From contig JAACJK010000116.1 in the NCBI GenBank assembly GCA_013368325.1, positions 248,001 through 312,000 on the forward strand: a DNA stretch of 64,000 nucleotides. Direction: 5' to 3'. Positions 25,480-38,169 of the stretch are shown here, one piece after another; the stretch's first letter is position 1; every line of letters begins with the position of its first letter. The translations under genes and the position numbers were made by a program. The DNA is from Ephemerocybe angulata. Taxonomy: Eukaryota > Basidiomycota > Agaricomycetes > Agaricales > Psathyrellaceae. The notes under the pieces are model-generated. The model searched no databases and had not been told where the DNA came from. It saw nothing but the letters and a program-made list of their open reading frames with translations.

Positions 25480-26470
25480 TCCTCGCAACGGCTTCGAGCC
25501 TCGACTCGCACCGAAGCCTCCCCCCAAACTCGATTACACTACACGACACACCACCGTTTGCTCTTGTATATCTATTGCCTTGGCTAACCGAACGAGAATG
25601 CCGGCGATACATACAGCAACGCTGCATTAGGTATGTATCCCAACTACGTGGGCCCTTCGGGATACTAACATCGTTATAAGTAGTGCTCACTAGGGGACAT
25701 AAGACTTCTGTGGTCTCCTCCGTGCGCTTCGTTAGCCTCAAATGATTCAAGATTTATTTAGACCGCCCATCGTTCCTCACCAACACGAACCGGATTGGAT
25801 TCGTGAAGTAATTCCAATACCACCGAGGCCCCTCACTCTGACTCAATATGGCTATCGCGTAGCTGACGCCGGCAGATTCAACTGGCTTTCGCCACCTTCG
25901 CCACCCCGTATTGCGCCTCGAAAAATAAATCCAAAATTCCATACCTACCTTATCTTGACACGATTCCGCCCCTCCTCCCGGGATACAGAATGGATGGAGA
26001 GTTTGAACTCGACCTTGTGTGCCGGCGCGTCGTGTACTCTTCGACACCGGGTTCAAACCACCGAATGCACCGTGGCGGCAGTGGAATATGTACCCTGCAC
26101 TTATTATATCTTTGAATTTCGATATATCATATGCTCTGCAATCACTGTTTGAACGCCAGGCTCTGCGGAATTGCTGCGTCTCTACGCTGTGTGCGGGGCT
26201 GAAGGTCTCATGAGTCATCGCACGCGTGAATGTGGAAGAGTCTTCAATCGTACCGACCATCTTCCTAGCTCATAGGCAACTCCAGCATCCTAAGTTACGG
26301 CGCTTGAGGGCTTCCGCATGTATGATGAACACTGGGACGTCTGCAGTGAAGGAGAATGGGGCCCAGCAGTCAAGCGCGCAAATAGACGCCCAACCCCGAT
26401 GGGCGGCTTGGTGACAAAAGTCAGCGAGAAACGCGGATTTTCTCCACGGGGGAGGTGTTGGACGGGGTTG
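25480..26470 (+). repeat. Block R, middle copy
   Basis: Direct copy of 38,170-39,120. The core cccaactacgtgggcccttc is shared at about 25,638 and 38,337. It lies immediately upstream of the middle copy of gene X, the same R-X order as in the right arm. Confidence 0.75.
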
Positions 26471-26974
26471 AGAAGGGATTAAACGAGGATCGAAGAAGAG
26501 GAGAGCCCCGTTGTTTGAAAATACGATACTGCAGATAACCTCAAAACGACTATGGAATTGCTATGGAATGATGGGTCGGATAAGCGCGATACGTCCCTCA
26601 TGCATGCTGTGAAGGCAGCGTGGTAATTGATACCTTATGACACCTTATTCATATTCATAAGATCAGGCATCTACATACCTACATAGCTGAATCCAGTGTT
26701 GGGCCTGAGAACACAGTGTGGGCGTCAGGCGCGATCAAAAGGTCTCGGTATACTTGAACTCACCCATCTGGAACGCCAGCCCGAGCATCATCCATCCTAT
26801 TCATATTGTCGGATGTGGATAAATTCATTCACGCTCGCCCGGTCGTTCGGTCCATCAAACGCCTCGATTGAACGAACCGCCCAAGCCCCAGAATATTCCA
26901 TGGCGCTCAGAATAAGCGCGCGCACACTGACAGACTGCCGATTTGCGCATGCATCGTGGGTTTTGATAAGACAG

Positions 26975-27940
26975 CTACTCAGTCAGTTCTTGATTCCAAT
27001 GGGATGCAGGGAGGAGCGAGGGGAAGATGGCGTTGGCAAGCGATTTGGTCTTCCAGATATCAACGCCGTCGAGTAGCGTGAGGCTGATGATTGCGCCGAA
27101 TTCTTGTGGGGTGGGCGCACAAAGGAAGGTGAAAAAGGTCTCCCAAGTCCGAGAAATATGTGCAGGCGAGGTTGAAGGGCAGTAATCCATAACTTCTGAC
27201 CAAGTCGTCAGTTAGAAAACATGGTGTTCCGAGGAAAGAAGGCACGCACCTCGCCTGGCCTCCTCCCCAAAGCCAAACATCCACTACCTCACCCCAGATC
27301 TCCGTTCTTCTTCGGTGGATACAGCCCAACTATCCAAAAGACAACACTCCGCCCATGAACGGGCCAGCGTACTAGGCTTGAATACGTATACGGAGGTGAG
27401 CTTGGAAGCGCCAGCGTCGCCGAGCTTGAGATGGGAGGAAGGGGGCCGCGACGCAGAGACCAGGAAAGAGTGTTATTCCAGTGCGCGGTTCAGCGTGTCG
27501 AGGTGCAAGGAGGCCGATGGGGAGGAAGTGGTCGTGCTGCTCTGAGGAACACGGCGATTGCACATGCGGAACCCGCAACCAAGTGCGCGCCTACTTAGCC
27601 ACAAGTACCAAGTTAGGACATTATTTGCGAGATATGAGAGGAAGAACGCACACACTGTAGCAGGGGAGGCACACTGGGATATCCTTGCCGCATTCCAGTT
27701 GGCAATACACATCTTTCCCTTCGGAAACGCCGACAGCGCGTTGTGGAGCGCGAATCTTGCTGCGCAGACCTGCCTGAGGACGATAGGTTGATGATCTGGA
27801 GTATGAGTGGGTGGTTCATGGCGGTGTGGTGTCGAAGGTCTTGGGGTAAGGCCGTCCAGGTAGAGAAGAAGTAGAGCTGGAAAAGCGCATTGTGTCGAGG
27901 TGGAGGTTGGGGAAAGAGCTTGGTTGCCGGTTGGTCACCG
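26975..27940 (-). pseudogene. Gene X, middle copy
   Basis: Diverged copy of the remnants at 287-1,320 and 39,330-40,400. Shared text includes VCAARFALHNALSAFPKGKM (about 27,700-27,760), corresponding to ICAASLALDDALSAVSKRR in the right copy, and SSHLKLGDAG...SVYVFKP (about 27,380-27,430). A distal exon (27,190-26,975) ends in LLPASHWNQELTE before a TAG and may be intact; the intron at about 27,193-27,247 has usual borders. The frames of the proximal pieces disagree, so the copy is probably broken. Family unknown. 26,470-26,975 shows nothing recognisable. Confidence 0.35.
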
Positions 27941-28059
27941 GTCAATTCACGCGATTCCACGTGGGCCACCAACGGATCAATCGTGTCGCCAGGACCTGCT
28001 AGGACCCTCTAGGACCTGCTCTGACCTGCTTCCAAACGAGGACGTCCTCTGAGTCAATC

Positions 28060-29690
28060 GCTTGCTCGACCAGGCTTCACCTTACTCTAAAACTTCCCAG
28101 AACCCATTTAGCAATGAACATCTTCATCTGGTAGTACCTCCCTCTCTTGTGCACTCGGTGAACGATTCAGTGTGGATTGGGAACGTCCATTCGAAAGGGT
28201 CTGCCTCCAACGTCTTGCACGATCCTCGTGTGCTCATCAACGGGTATTTCACTCGGGGCGGGAACGGCGCTACGCCAACGGTCGCATCGTCGCCCTCCTC
28301 GCCGCCTGCGGCCTGACATCGCAGCGGTGGTGCTCGTTAACGTTGAACGAGAGGGAAATTCTGGGCTCGAGCATGAGGATATGGAAGCCTTCGTGCTCCG
28401 ACCAAGATGGAGTCAAATTATTCTGAAGGAGGGAGCAGGAAATGTGTGGCTGGAGCGCGTGTTGGAGTGGATGGTGGAGGACCAGGAGGAGAGGCAGTTC
28501 GGTGTAGTCGCGGGGAGTAAGTGCTAATGTCTCGTTGCTCGTCGTTCTTCAAGTTTTGTCTGTTTTACGCTTCGAGACCAAAGCTGGAAGATCGAGATTG
28601 AACCGAATGCAACTTTGAGTATGTGGTTGTGACATTATTGGTGGTACTAGCTGATGCGACGCCTTCATAAGATGTGTATCGGAGGGTCATTCAAAGTAAA
28701 GCAGACGGAGAAAAAATATCATATTTACTCCCTTGGTATGGAAGCAACCGATTCAGTAACGTCTAACATAAGTTCATAACGCTGAGGCTGTTCGAGCCAG
28801 CGCTTGACTGCACGTTCAAGAGACAATGTTGCTACGGTGGAAGGGAGCTGCTCGGCCCCCTGTGGAGATACGTATCAGTGCTGAATATTCGTCCTGTGGT
28901 CGCCGCCAGGGAGTACTTATATGGATTCGCCATCGTCGAGCCCTTATGGACAGAAACCCCGGCTATAGTTCTCATGTAAAGGCTACCTTGCTTCGATGTC
29001 GCCAAAGATGTGCTGAGGGAGGATGCCAATGTGCAGCCAGCATTGATAGATCTAAAATGAAGTCGCTCACCTGAGGATGCTGAAGCCGCCTGGGCGGGTA
29101 TTCTAGATACTACAGATGCGCTTTTCATGATCTTCGCGAGAGCCTATGGTCATCGCTGTATTTGCAGTTTGGCGTTGTCGCCCGTAATCAACAGCGAGCG
29201 TGAAGAGTGTCGGTAGCCTCCAAGCTGAGTTCACCTCAAGAAGTCGTCGCCCGCTGCCGAGGGCCCGTTCAAGAATCACAGAAACGCGAGGCTGGAGAGG
29301 ATTGCCGAGAACCGACGAAACACACTAGTTGGGCATCTAGCTCGAGAGAAAGACGCCAGCCGAGATCCAGAGTCATTTTCTTTCCTGGTGAGGGTCGGCG
29401 AGCGAGAATATCGAACGTTGAAGCGGAAAGCTGGTGGTGGTCCAAGTCAAAGAACGAGTTTGATGGACGTCGTTTGGTGGCACGTTCAACGCCGGACGCA
29501 TCAATTTTTTTCTGTCCTCGACCACGACGTCGACCGCACCGAGGACTCGCTCGACAATGCTCAACTCTGGCTTCGCTCGGAAACTTTGAAGACATCGATT
29601 GCGAGCTATGCAGGGGGCTGGGCGAACGCAGAAGGTGGAAGAAAATAGTTGTGAAGGAGGGGTTGGGCGTACTCCGGAGTTGAAGGCTAG
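28060..29690 (+). pseudogene. Gene B remnant, right copy
   Basis: The proximal exon can be followed through three frames: VPPSLVHSVNDSVWIGNV (about 28,135-28,190), then ERRYANGRIVALLAACGLTS (about 28,266-28,325), then VNVEREGN...EAFVLRPRWSQIIL...FGVVAGS ending at a GTAAGT donor (about 28,517). At least two frameshifts are implied. Later conserved pieces lie at 28,826-28,920 and 29,207-29,683, the latter with SVLDHDVDRTEDSLDNAQLW. It matches the left remnant in order and spacing. The protein family is not recognised. Confidence 0.45.
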
Positions 29691-30114
29691 AAGAATCTAT
29701 GGGTGCTAGGACAGGTGGAAAGCGACCTGTATTTTGTAGAGGTGAGCTGCGTGGTTCTCTCTTCCAGAACAACTTCTTACACTCCTCCAGTACTGTCCTA
29801 CATATCGATGCCCATGTGAATGTTTATTTGTTGAGCATTCCCATGACCTGCGTTCCGCACCGAACATAGTGTATGATCTATCGCTCAGCGTCAGCCTTGG
29901 CCATGGTTTCCAGTGCTGAAGCGTCGTGACACGCAGAACTTGCGCAGAACCAACGCAGAACGCCACAATATTCTTTCCTATATTCGGCGGCAATGGAGAC
30001 AGACAGCGAGGCAGACATCGCCCTAGCGGGGTTTGAACGCACCTTACTCTCCCCAAGCACTGAAGCTGCGATCGTCGCCTTGTAACTTTCCCCACAGGTT
30101 CGGAACTCGTCAAG
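29691..30114. other. 5' flank of right NLR gene
   Basis: About 420 bp matching 10,874-11,295 in part (tggaaagcgacctgta near 29,720). No gene seen. It should hold the promoter of the right NLR gene. Confidence 0.4.
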
Positions 30115-33100
30115 ATGGACCGTCTCCGAAAACGCGATCGAGGCAAGAGGTGGCTCAAGGACACCTTCACCTTCTCTCGTTCTCCCTCCGCTGCGCCCTC
30201 CCACCCCAATCTATCAGGACCCCATACTCCCCAAACTACCCATCGACCGAATACAACCTCAAGGGATGCCCAGGACCTTCAGGCCGACGGTACTCTGAGC
30301 ATCGCCTCTAGTCTCGCAAACCAGACTCTAGTATCTGAGAAGAAGAGTTCGTTCTCACCCCCCACAGACGGCCTCGTCGCACAGCCAGAACCAACTTGGG
30401 GCAGGGCTGCAGCATCTCCCCTCCCGATCACCTTTGCAAAGACGGGAATACCCAATTCACCTGGCGCTCAGAAGATTGCCGAAGGTACATCTGCGTCCAG
30501 TGTAGAGCAGCAAAGTCTCCAGAGCCATGTACCGGGGCTGCCGCCCATCCCTGTCGATGTGAGTGTGTGCCGTCGCTGTCCTTTAACCTACCTGAACAAC
30601 CATTTGCTTGATGTAGCTTGGAACGGGGACGGCCGCTCAAAACCACGACGTGAAACAAGCAGTCGAGGGCCCGATTCAGGACCCTAGCGGCAGAATCATT
30701 CCCTTTCCCGACCCATCTCAAGGCGATACCAACACCGATCACCAGAATATCGACAATTCACCCAGCGAAGCCATAATCAAGCAACAAAGTCCGGGCAGGA
30801 AATTCTACGAAGGCATGAAGACTACCTTGCGCACAATCGAGAGAGTATCCGATGTTTTCCCACCATTGAAGAGCACCGCTGCCGCCCTCCTTGTGATCTG
30901 CGAGACTATCGACGTGTGTATCCTGTGTTATCTTGTTGACCTCCACGCTGACGCCGGGCGTCTGTCTAGGCTTATGGCGAGAACCTCGAGGAGTTTGAAC
31001 GGTTGTTGAAGAGGGTGGAAATCCTTTACTCCATCATGGAATCCTGGCCCGAGGAGGCTTCGCAGGACGCGAAGGATCGGTTCAGCGGCCTATCGCGGCA
31101 AGTATAAAGCGTCGCTGGTGTGACCTGCTAGCTAACAATGTTTATAGGACACTGGTCGACATGGAAAGGATTTTGAAGCGTAAGGTTGATGGCACGAGGT
31201 CCGGGCTTGAGCGTGCTGGTGCAGTGCTTACGGGTCAGGACAAGGAGGATGTTCTGAAGCTCACCCGAGAGATCGAGCTCGCGATGGAGATTGCTTTGGT
31301 GAGTTTTCTATTAGGTTAAGCATTTCAAGAAGCTTACATTTCCAAGTTTGAGGCGACTGTCACCAACGAACGTCGGGGTCTCCAGATCGTTCGTGGAATA
31401 GAATGGCTGAAGGACCGGAGCAACAGTACGTACCCAGTTCTGAATGAAAGTTTGTTTCTCATATTCCCTTTAGTCGTCGAGGAGGTGGTTGATTCAGTAC
31501 GCAACATCGAAGGGGCCATCCGATTCATATGGGAAAAGGGTATGATTCTAGCTCTGTGCTCTAATTGACCTTCACTCATTCGCTTCCATCAGAGCTGTTA
31601 CGGAAACTTGGGAATGCCGATGGGGGCGAGTACACCAACCCGGAGCGAGGTTCCGAATGCACCCCGGGCACTCGACTATGGCTGTTGTGCATGCTGATGG
31701 CGTGGGCGGAGGATCCTCGGTCTCCACACCTATTCTGGCTGAACGGGTTGGCGGGTACGGGGAAGAGTGCCGTGGCCAAGACACTCTGCTCTAAGCTCAA
31801 TGAACGGGGGCTCCTCGGTGCTACGCACTTCTGCACGGTCAAGGAGAGCGAACTAAGGAACATTTATCTCATCATCCCGACCCTCGCAAAAATTCTAGCC
31901 CAAGAACACCCAAAGTTTGGTGTCGCCCTTCAACAAATCCTCGCAGACGATGGAGCGTGCAGAAACCCGACGAAGATGCAACTGAAGGATCAGTACGCGA
32001 AGCTTATCCTTGGACCCGCCGAGCAGGCGTTCCGACCCGACGAGGTCGTCGTGCTCTGTGTAGACGCCTTGGACGAATGTGACGACAAGGACGCCATCGA
32101 GGACTTCATTGCCGCCATCCTTTCGCAAACGCCCACGACCTCGATCAAATTCTTTCTCACCAGCCGTCCTGAGCGTGCACTCAGGCAGCCCTTCAAGATG
32201 TCGACGCGGCACAAGTCCCTTCGCCTGCATGAGATCGACGCCAAGGACGTCCGCGCCGACATAACCCTCTTCCTCGACAATTGTTTCAAGCGCAACCTCG
32301 AGATCTACGAACAATATCGGCAGAACTGGCCCCCTCCTGAGATCGAAAAGATTGCCGAATACTCTGGCAACTTGTTCATCGTGGCGTCGACCGCCTTCAA
32401 GTACATTACCTCGTCAAATGGCCTGTGCGTTCAGCGATTCCAGCAATTCATTGAACGCTCGTCGGATCTCAAAAGCAAAGGTGTCAACACTCTCTACCAC
32501 GGTATTTTGGCCGAAGCTTTCAAGGACCTTGAAGACGACGAAGCGACCCTGGTGCACTCTGGGTTGTCGCTCCTCATTACTGCTCTGAAACCCCTTTCAG
32601 TGCATGATTATGGGGCGCTTCTCGGGACGACTGTTCAGAACGTTCGAGGGGCCTTTAACGCACTCCACTCCGTCGTTCAAATCCCCGAGGATGGAAAGAA
32701 TGATGCCCCCATCTCGATCTTCCACGCATCTTTTTTCGACTACATCACTTCGGAAATGCTTCGAGCGCAACGATGGGCCGTGGTCGTTGCTATCGCCCAT
32801 TCAGGCACCGCGGAAGCCTGCTTTAGGATCATGGACACGCTGCTCCGCTTCGGTGTTTCGGGGGCACAGACATCATACAAGAGCAACGACGACCAACCTA
32901 CGGCACTGTCTATCTCATCGGAGCTTGCATACGCGTGTACGGCCTGGGGGGAACATGTTATATATGGTGGGGTCAACGATCATTGGCAATCCAAACTGCG
33001 AGGGTTTGTGAGTGGGCCGATGGTGCTGTATTGGTTGGAGGCCCTGAGTGTTGTTAGGAACGTCCAGTATGCATACAACACCCTATGGCGGTTAGCGAAG

Positions 33101-35537
33101 GTAAGCGATCAAGTTGTCTCACCTCTGAATATATCTAATGTCATCGGAGTAGATGCTCGGTCCCACAGAGCTCGGTAGCCTGCTGAGTGACATTGGTGAT
33201 TTTGTCCACAACTTCCACACTCCCATCTCCCACAGTGCACCTCATCTCTACCTATCTGCCCTGTCGTGCTACGCCGCGGTAAAGAAGCCAAACCAAGCTT
33301 CCTTTCCTGAGTTCAAGGGGGTCCCCAAGTTGCACCATCGACCTCTTGGAGGAGGGCATGCTTTGACCGTAAATGCGGGAGCTCGCATTTTCTCAGTTGC
33401 ATTCTCCCCTGACGGGAAGTACTTTGCATCGGGTGACAGCAAAGGGGCTGTCCGCATTTTCAATGCCCAGACTGGACAGCTGGTCGTGGGCCCATTTACA
33501 GGGCATACAGGCTTCGTTCTCTCAGTCGCCTTCTCTCCTGATGGGAGGAAAATCGCCTCAGGCTCGACCGACAATACCGTCCGGGTCTGGGATGCCCAAA
33601 CAGCCCAGCCAGCCCTAGATCCATTTACTGGTCATATAGACAACATCAACTCGGTGGGATTCTCCTCCAATGGGAGGTACATTGTCTCTGGATCGAAAGA
33701 CAAAACCATCCGGGTCTGGGACGCACAAACCGGTCAACCTACATTCGATCTTTCCGCAATACAAACACACACTGTGAACTCAGTAGTGTTCTCTCCCAAC
33801 AGCAGGTACATTGTCTTTGGCCAATCCGACAACATCGTCCAAGTCTGGGATACGCAAACACGTCAGCCTGCCTTGGATTCATTCCCAGGACATACGGATG
33901 ATGTCTGCTCAGTAGCTTTTTCTCCCGACGGGAGCAAGATTGTATCTGGATCGAACGACTGCACCATCCGGGTCTGGGATGTGCAGACAGGCCTGCCTGT
34001 CTCAGGTCCATTCAAAGGGCATAGAGATGATGTTCTGTCAGTGGTCTTTTCTCCTGAGGGGAGGCATATCGTGTCTGGCTCAGCTGACGGGACCGTCCGG
34101 GTCTGGGATGCGCAAACGGGCCGGCGCGCTTTCAATCCATTTAGAGGACATACACAGTCAGTTAACTCAGTTGCCTTCTCGCCTGATGGGAGGCACATTA
34201 TCTCTGGATCAGACGACGGAACCATCCAAGTCTGGGATGTGCAGGCCAATCAAGCAGCCTCTGATTGCAGCAGAGGACATACTGGCGCAGTCAACTCAGT
34301 AGCCTTCTCGCCCGACGGGAGGTATATCGTGTCCGGCTCGTCCGACAAGACAGTTGGGGTCTGGGACGTGCAGACAGGTCAGCCTGCTTTCGATCCATAT
34401 ACTGGGCATAGCCATGGTATTCAATCAGTTGCATTCTCGCCCGATGGAAGGCACATCGTCTTTGGCTCGGACAACCGGCGGGCTATCCAAGTCTGGAATT
34501 TTCAGACAGGCCAGCTACTGCTAAATCCACTCAGAGGCCATGAAAATGTAGTTCTATCAGCCGCCTTCTCTCCGGATGGGAGACAGATCGTCTCTGGCTC
34601 ATTCGATAGGACTGTCAGAGTCTGGGACGCACAAACAGGGAAACCTGCTTTGGATCCATTCACAGGGCATACCAGTTGGGTTTGCTCAATTGCCTTCTCA
34701 CCCAATGGGCAGCACATCGCCTCTGGCTCGCAAGACAACACCGTCCGGGTCTGGGATGTGCACACGGGTCAGCCTACCTTGGCTCCATTCAAAGGGCACA
34801 GCAATGTGGTTAGGTCGGTCGTGTTTTCGCCTGATGGGAAGCACATCGCCTCTGGGTCGGATGACAGAACCATCCGACTCTGGGATATGCAGTCCGGCCA
34901 ACTGACCGTGGGCCCATTCGGAGGGCATGCAGATCGTGTTAAGTCGGTAGCCTTCTCCCCCGATGGGAGGTACATCCTTTCTGGCTCGACCGACAAAACT
35001 GTTCGCGTCTCGGATGTGCAGACAGGCAAAGCTGCTTTGGATCCGCTTGTAGGACATACGGACACCGTCCGGTCGGTAGTGTTCTCCCCTGATGGGACCT
35101 GTGTTGCGTCTGGCTCACATGATAAGACCATCCGTGTCTGGAAGCTCCCTCAAGCTCTTGGAGCCCGAGAAAGTCAAGGTACGATGATCCTGAGTCACTG
35201 GCCAGTGTAGAACCAACCTCGTTAACCTCGCTTTCAGGACACGGCTTTCTCCACGAATATCCCCATGGTTGTGCCACGCTCGGAGATGATGGATGGCTGC
35301 GAAACACCGATGGGGATCTCCTTATGTGGATTCCACCCTCCTGGAATGCGGGATTGTATCGCTCTGGTGTGAAACGGATCATCGGAAAGGTGGCGACTAC
35401 CAAGATTGAGCTTCGGGATGCGGTTTGCCATGGCGAGCAGTGGTTTAGGTATGTACTATCACGAATGTGTGTTTCTCTTTTTTTTTTGGCCCAGTGCTCA
35501 TGAGAAACCGATAGATGTCAAGAATCCCCGTCTTTAG
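30115..35537 (+). CDS. NACHT-WD40 NLR-like STAND protein, right paralogue
   Basis: Predicted protein of about 1,650 residues in ten exons: 30115-30558, 30617-30913, 30970-31097, 31148-31298, 31347-31425, 31474-31539, 31593-33100, 33153-35178, 35238-35448, 35495-35537; all phases agree. Residues 1-150 are basic and Ser/Pro-rich. 150-390 is a mostly helical region without a domain I can name. NACHT starts near 390, with P-loop GLAGTGKSAVAKT (about 440) and Walker B VVVLCVDALDECDD (about 540-552). Fourteen WD40 repeats span about 960-1,555, followed by a C-terminal module (GHGFLHEYPHG, GWLRNTDGDLLMWIPPSW) of a kind common after WD40 arrays in basidiomycete STAND proteins. Intron 3 has a GC donor. 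The role in self/non-self recognition is inferred from the family. The gene appears intact, and the C-terminal exons would be missed by ORF-only calling. Confidence 0.88.
33357..35144 (+). repeat. Fourteen WD40 repeats of the right NLR
   Basis: Same number and order of repeats as the left copy. The three residues after GH read TGF, IDN, TDD, RDD, TQS, TGA, SHG, ENV, TSW, SNV, ADR and TDT, while the SVAFSPDG core hardly changes. Compared with the left copy, repeat 2 differs at 8 of 43 positions and repeat 6 at 14 of 43. Confidence 0.9.
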
Positions 35538-36400
35538 ATCCCACCGTTGAGGGCGTACTCTGGCCAATCTCATGTCCACAAGTCCTGATTTGAGATGGCC
35601 GCCTATACTGGCGTCGGATCATGATCAGCCTTTGAAGTTCACCATGTAGCTTTTGTTTTCTTGTTGGACCTGACCCTTATTTCTTATATTCGCTTACTGG
35701 ACTCTAGCCCCATGCTACCTATCTGGACCTCGACATTCCCTTCGGCGGGCTGCGTTTGCCTTTGACTGACTTCGGAATACCTACCATCGCTAGGCCTTTA
35801 TTTAGAGGCTAGAGCCATTTCCCCACCTTTCCTATGAATCCTTCCCCGCTTTCGGTCTCCTAAACCTTACACTCTCCCACACGGCTATTCATCCGCCCAT
35901 CCAACCAAGTGCCCGTCTTTCTCCAAACTTGTGTATATGTTCTACAGACTACAGAATCAGAGCCGTCACTGGTATATATCTACATAGGCCAGCAGCGTCA
36001 GAGTCGTATGTAGCATATAGCAGCTAATTATTCTTCAGTCGGATGAATAGATTGTGAATAAAGGCAAGTCGATAAGTAGGTATTAGAGAGCGCCCAATAT
36101 TTTCTCCTTGGTTCTGGGTATAGCGCCAGGGCCGTGGTATGTCAATGCGTCCTGGTGAGCAGCAGCTCGGGGCCAGCTGAGCGGGGTATACGATCAGTCG
36201 ATCCACGTTCCACCCTTCCTCCGTCCTATCTTCAACAATTCTCCACTCTCTCCATGCATCCACCCATCCATTGTTCAACGACACACTCTCGTGGTTCGAT
36301 TCGCGTATTCTAGTCATTGATCGTCCCCCAGCGCTCACTGCGGACTCGGATGCCCTGCGTGCGGGAGACGACGACGGTCGACCGTCGACATGGCCAGTCA
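35538..36400. other. Intergenic, 3' side of right NLR gene
   Basis: No gene recognised. Partly alignable with 4,900-5,567 in the left arm, with indels. Confidence 0.4.
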
Positions 36401-37250
36401 TAAGGCTCGAGAAGGTGAGGAGTCGGGATGGCGTAGCGGGCGGAGGAGACGCCCTTCATGAGCACGACCACGACGAAGATGTTGAGCGGGATGTGGAGGA
36501 GAGAAGGGACCTGCGGTGAGGGTGGAATGTTAGCGCGGGTTCCTCTCCGGGAAGAAAGAAGGGGGATTGGGACGTACAATGGCTCGATGTTCGTTCGAGA
36601 TAAGCGCACCGCGTAGCACGCCCTGGACGGGGAAGCAAATCCCCAGACATGCTTCGAAGGGGCAAAACACCAAACACCTGCTCTTCTTATCTGAATTTAA
36701 GGTTCGCAGCGAGCGCGAGGGCTGCTCAACTTTGCAAACACCGTCAATGACGAGCCACCTCCGCCTGAAGTTACTCCTGCGCTCCTGTTCGCCTGGCATC
36801 CTGGAGAGCGTGTGAAGAGTGCTGCGGGGATGGTGCAGGCGAGCGAACCGAGGGTCATGCTGATCAGGAAGGCGGAGAGGATCCAGCCGAGGGGCAGGCA
36901 GGGTAAGCGTTGCACGGCCCATGATGGTGGAAGAGGAGGCTGGGGCCTCATGCATAGGCGGAGGAGGAGACGAGCCACTTGGAGGCGCTGAAGAGGATGG
37001 AGGTGGAGATGTCACCGAGGAGACGGCATAGCAGCAGGCTAGGTAGGAAAGGCAACGCTATACAGACGCAGGCGCCTGGCGATAGCGCTCATCATAATCG
37101 CAAACCCAACCAGTCCCTCCCATTCAAACTTCTCCTCCTCCTCTTCGTCTTCCCTGTCAGCATTTCTTTCGCGTCGAGCGCCGCCTGCATTACACAAGAT
37201 CCCGTTGGGGGCTGCGCAGCCGAGCACTCTTTACGCCAAGGGCGAGCCTG
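36400..37250 (-). pseudogene. MFSD5-like transporter pseudogene, right copy
   Basis: Shorter relic of the gene at 3,440-4,900. RLLGDISTSILFSASKWLVS (about 36,965-37,025) ends in a stop. GRATLTLP (about 36,900-36,925) is fused within a few bases to PLGWILSAFLISMTLGSL, so about 300 bp present in the left copy are deleted. SLTVFAKLSS follows. The flanking stretch 37,050-37,580 has no recognisable gene. Confidence 0.55.
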
Positions 37251-37586
37251 AGGGGAATCCTAAGTTTGTCGTGGTCGTGGGTATTGAAGGAGATGCGTCG
37301 TTTGGCATGGCGGCGATGGAGCTGACGACCGCTGCGCAGGATAGTATCGTGGTGAGAGAGGAGATGAGGCCGCCGTAACGTTTGATGAAAGGGGAGTAGA
37401 GGAAGAAACTGAGTAGACGCCGTCGACGTCGATGGGCATCGGACCACCGACGGATCAATCACCTCCAAACCCCCTGAGGCCCGACCCACACAACTCAGAC
37501 CTCAACCACGACATCCTACCCCCACCGCCCTGTCCTGGAACACCCTCTAAAAGCCCATCCATATCAAAAGGTCAAGAACCAGCAAC

Positions 37587-38030
37587 ATGCCCGCCGAACT
37601 CGCACTCTCGCGGCCTTAGGCCTACCCGTGAAGCTTCTGACAACAGACATGCCCCACGCACATAGAAGGCTTCGAGACCTCTTACAAGTCACACTGAGCA
37701 AATCGTCACATTTACAGGGTTTAGGACTGTCGAGTATGACAAGGTGAGCGTGAACGCACCTCAAGAACGACATTTCATCGCTCACCTTTGCAAATTTGTC
37801 GCGTAGGCCATGCCAGAACTTTCCTCAGCACCATCGCCACCATCGGGCCTGCTGCAGAGCAGGTATCGCTGGGAAAGTGGTCGATTATCCTGGATATGCC
37901 CTGTGAATAAGGGATGTGGCGGAGTCTGCGAAAAACGCGACGTATGGTAAGGTTAGGGAGAGGAGGACTGAGCAGGGGGTCGGTGGGGATGAGGGGCTGA
38001 GGTTGGTCTTGGGAGAAGGGAACGGAAGTG
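37587..38030 (+). pseudogene. Unrecognised duplicated remnant, right copy
   Basis: Counterpart of 2,640-2,973. ATG CCC GCC GAA CTC at 37,587 is followed by an early TAG. A possible exon ends at a GTGAGC donor near 37,745, with an acceptor at about 37,807. Its family is unknown and its reading frame is not secure. Confidence 0.3.
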
Positions 38031-38169
38031 CGCGTCACCGTGTGGGGTTTCTGCTGGCTTCCTTTTCCAGCGTCGTCGGATAGCCGCCTTGAAACCTTTC
38101 ATCGGAACAGGGCTCCAACCCCTCGAGTTTTGTCATCCCTCCCGAGTCTCGAGCGCCTTCTTTGACTCA

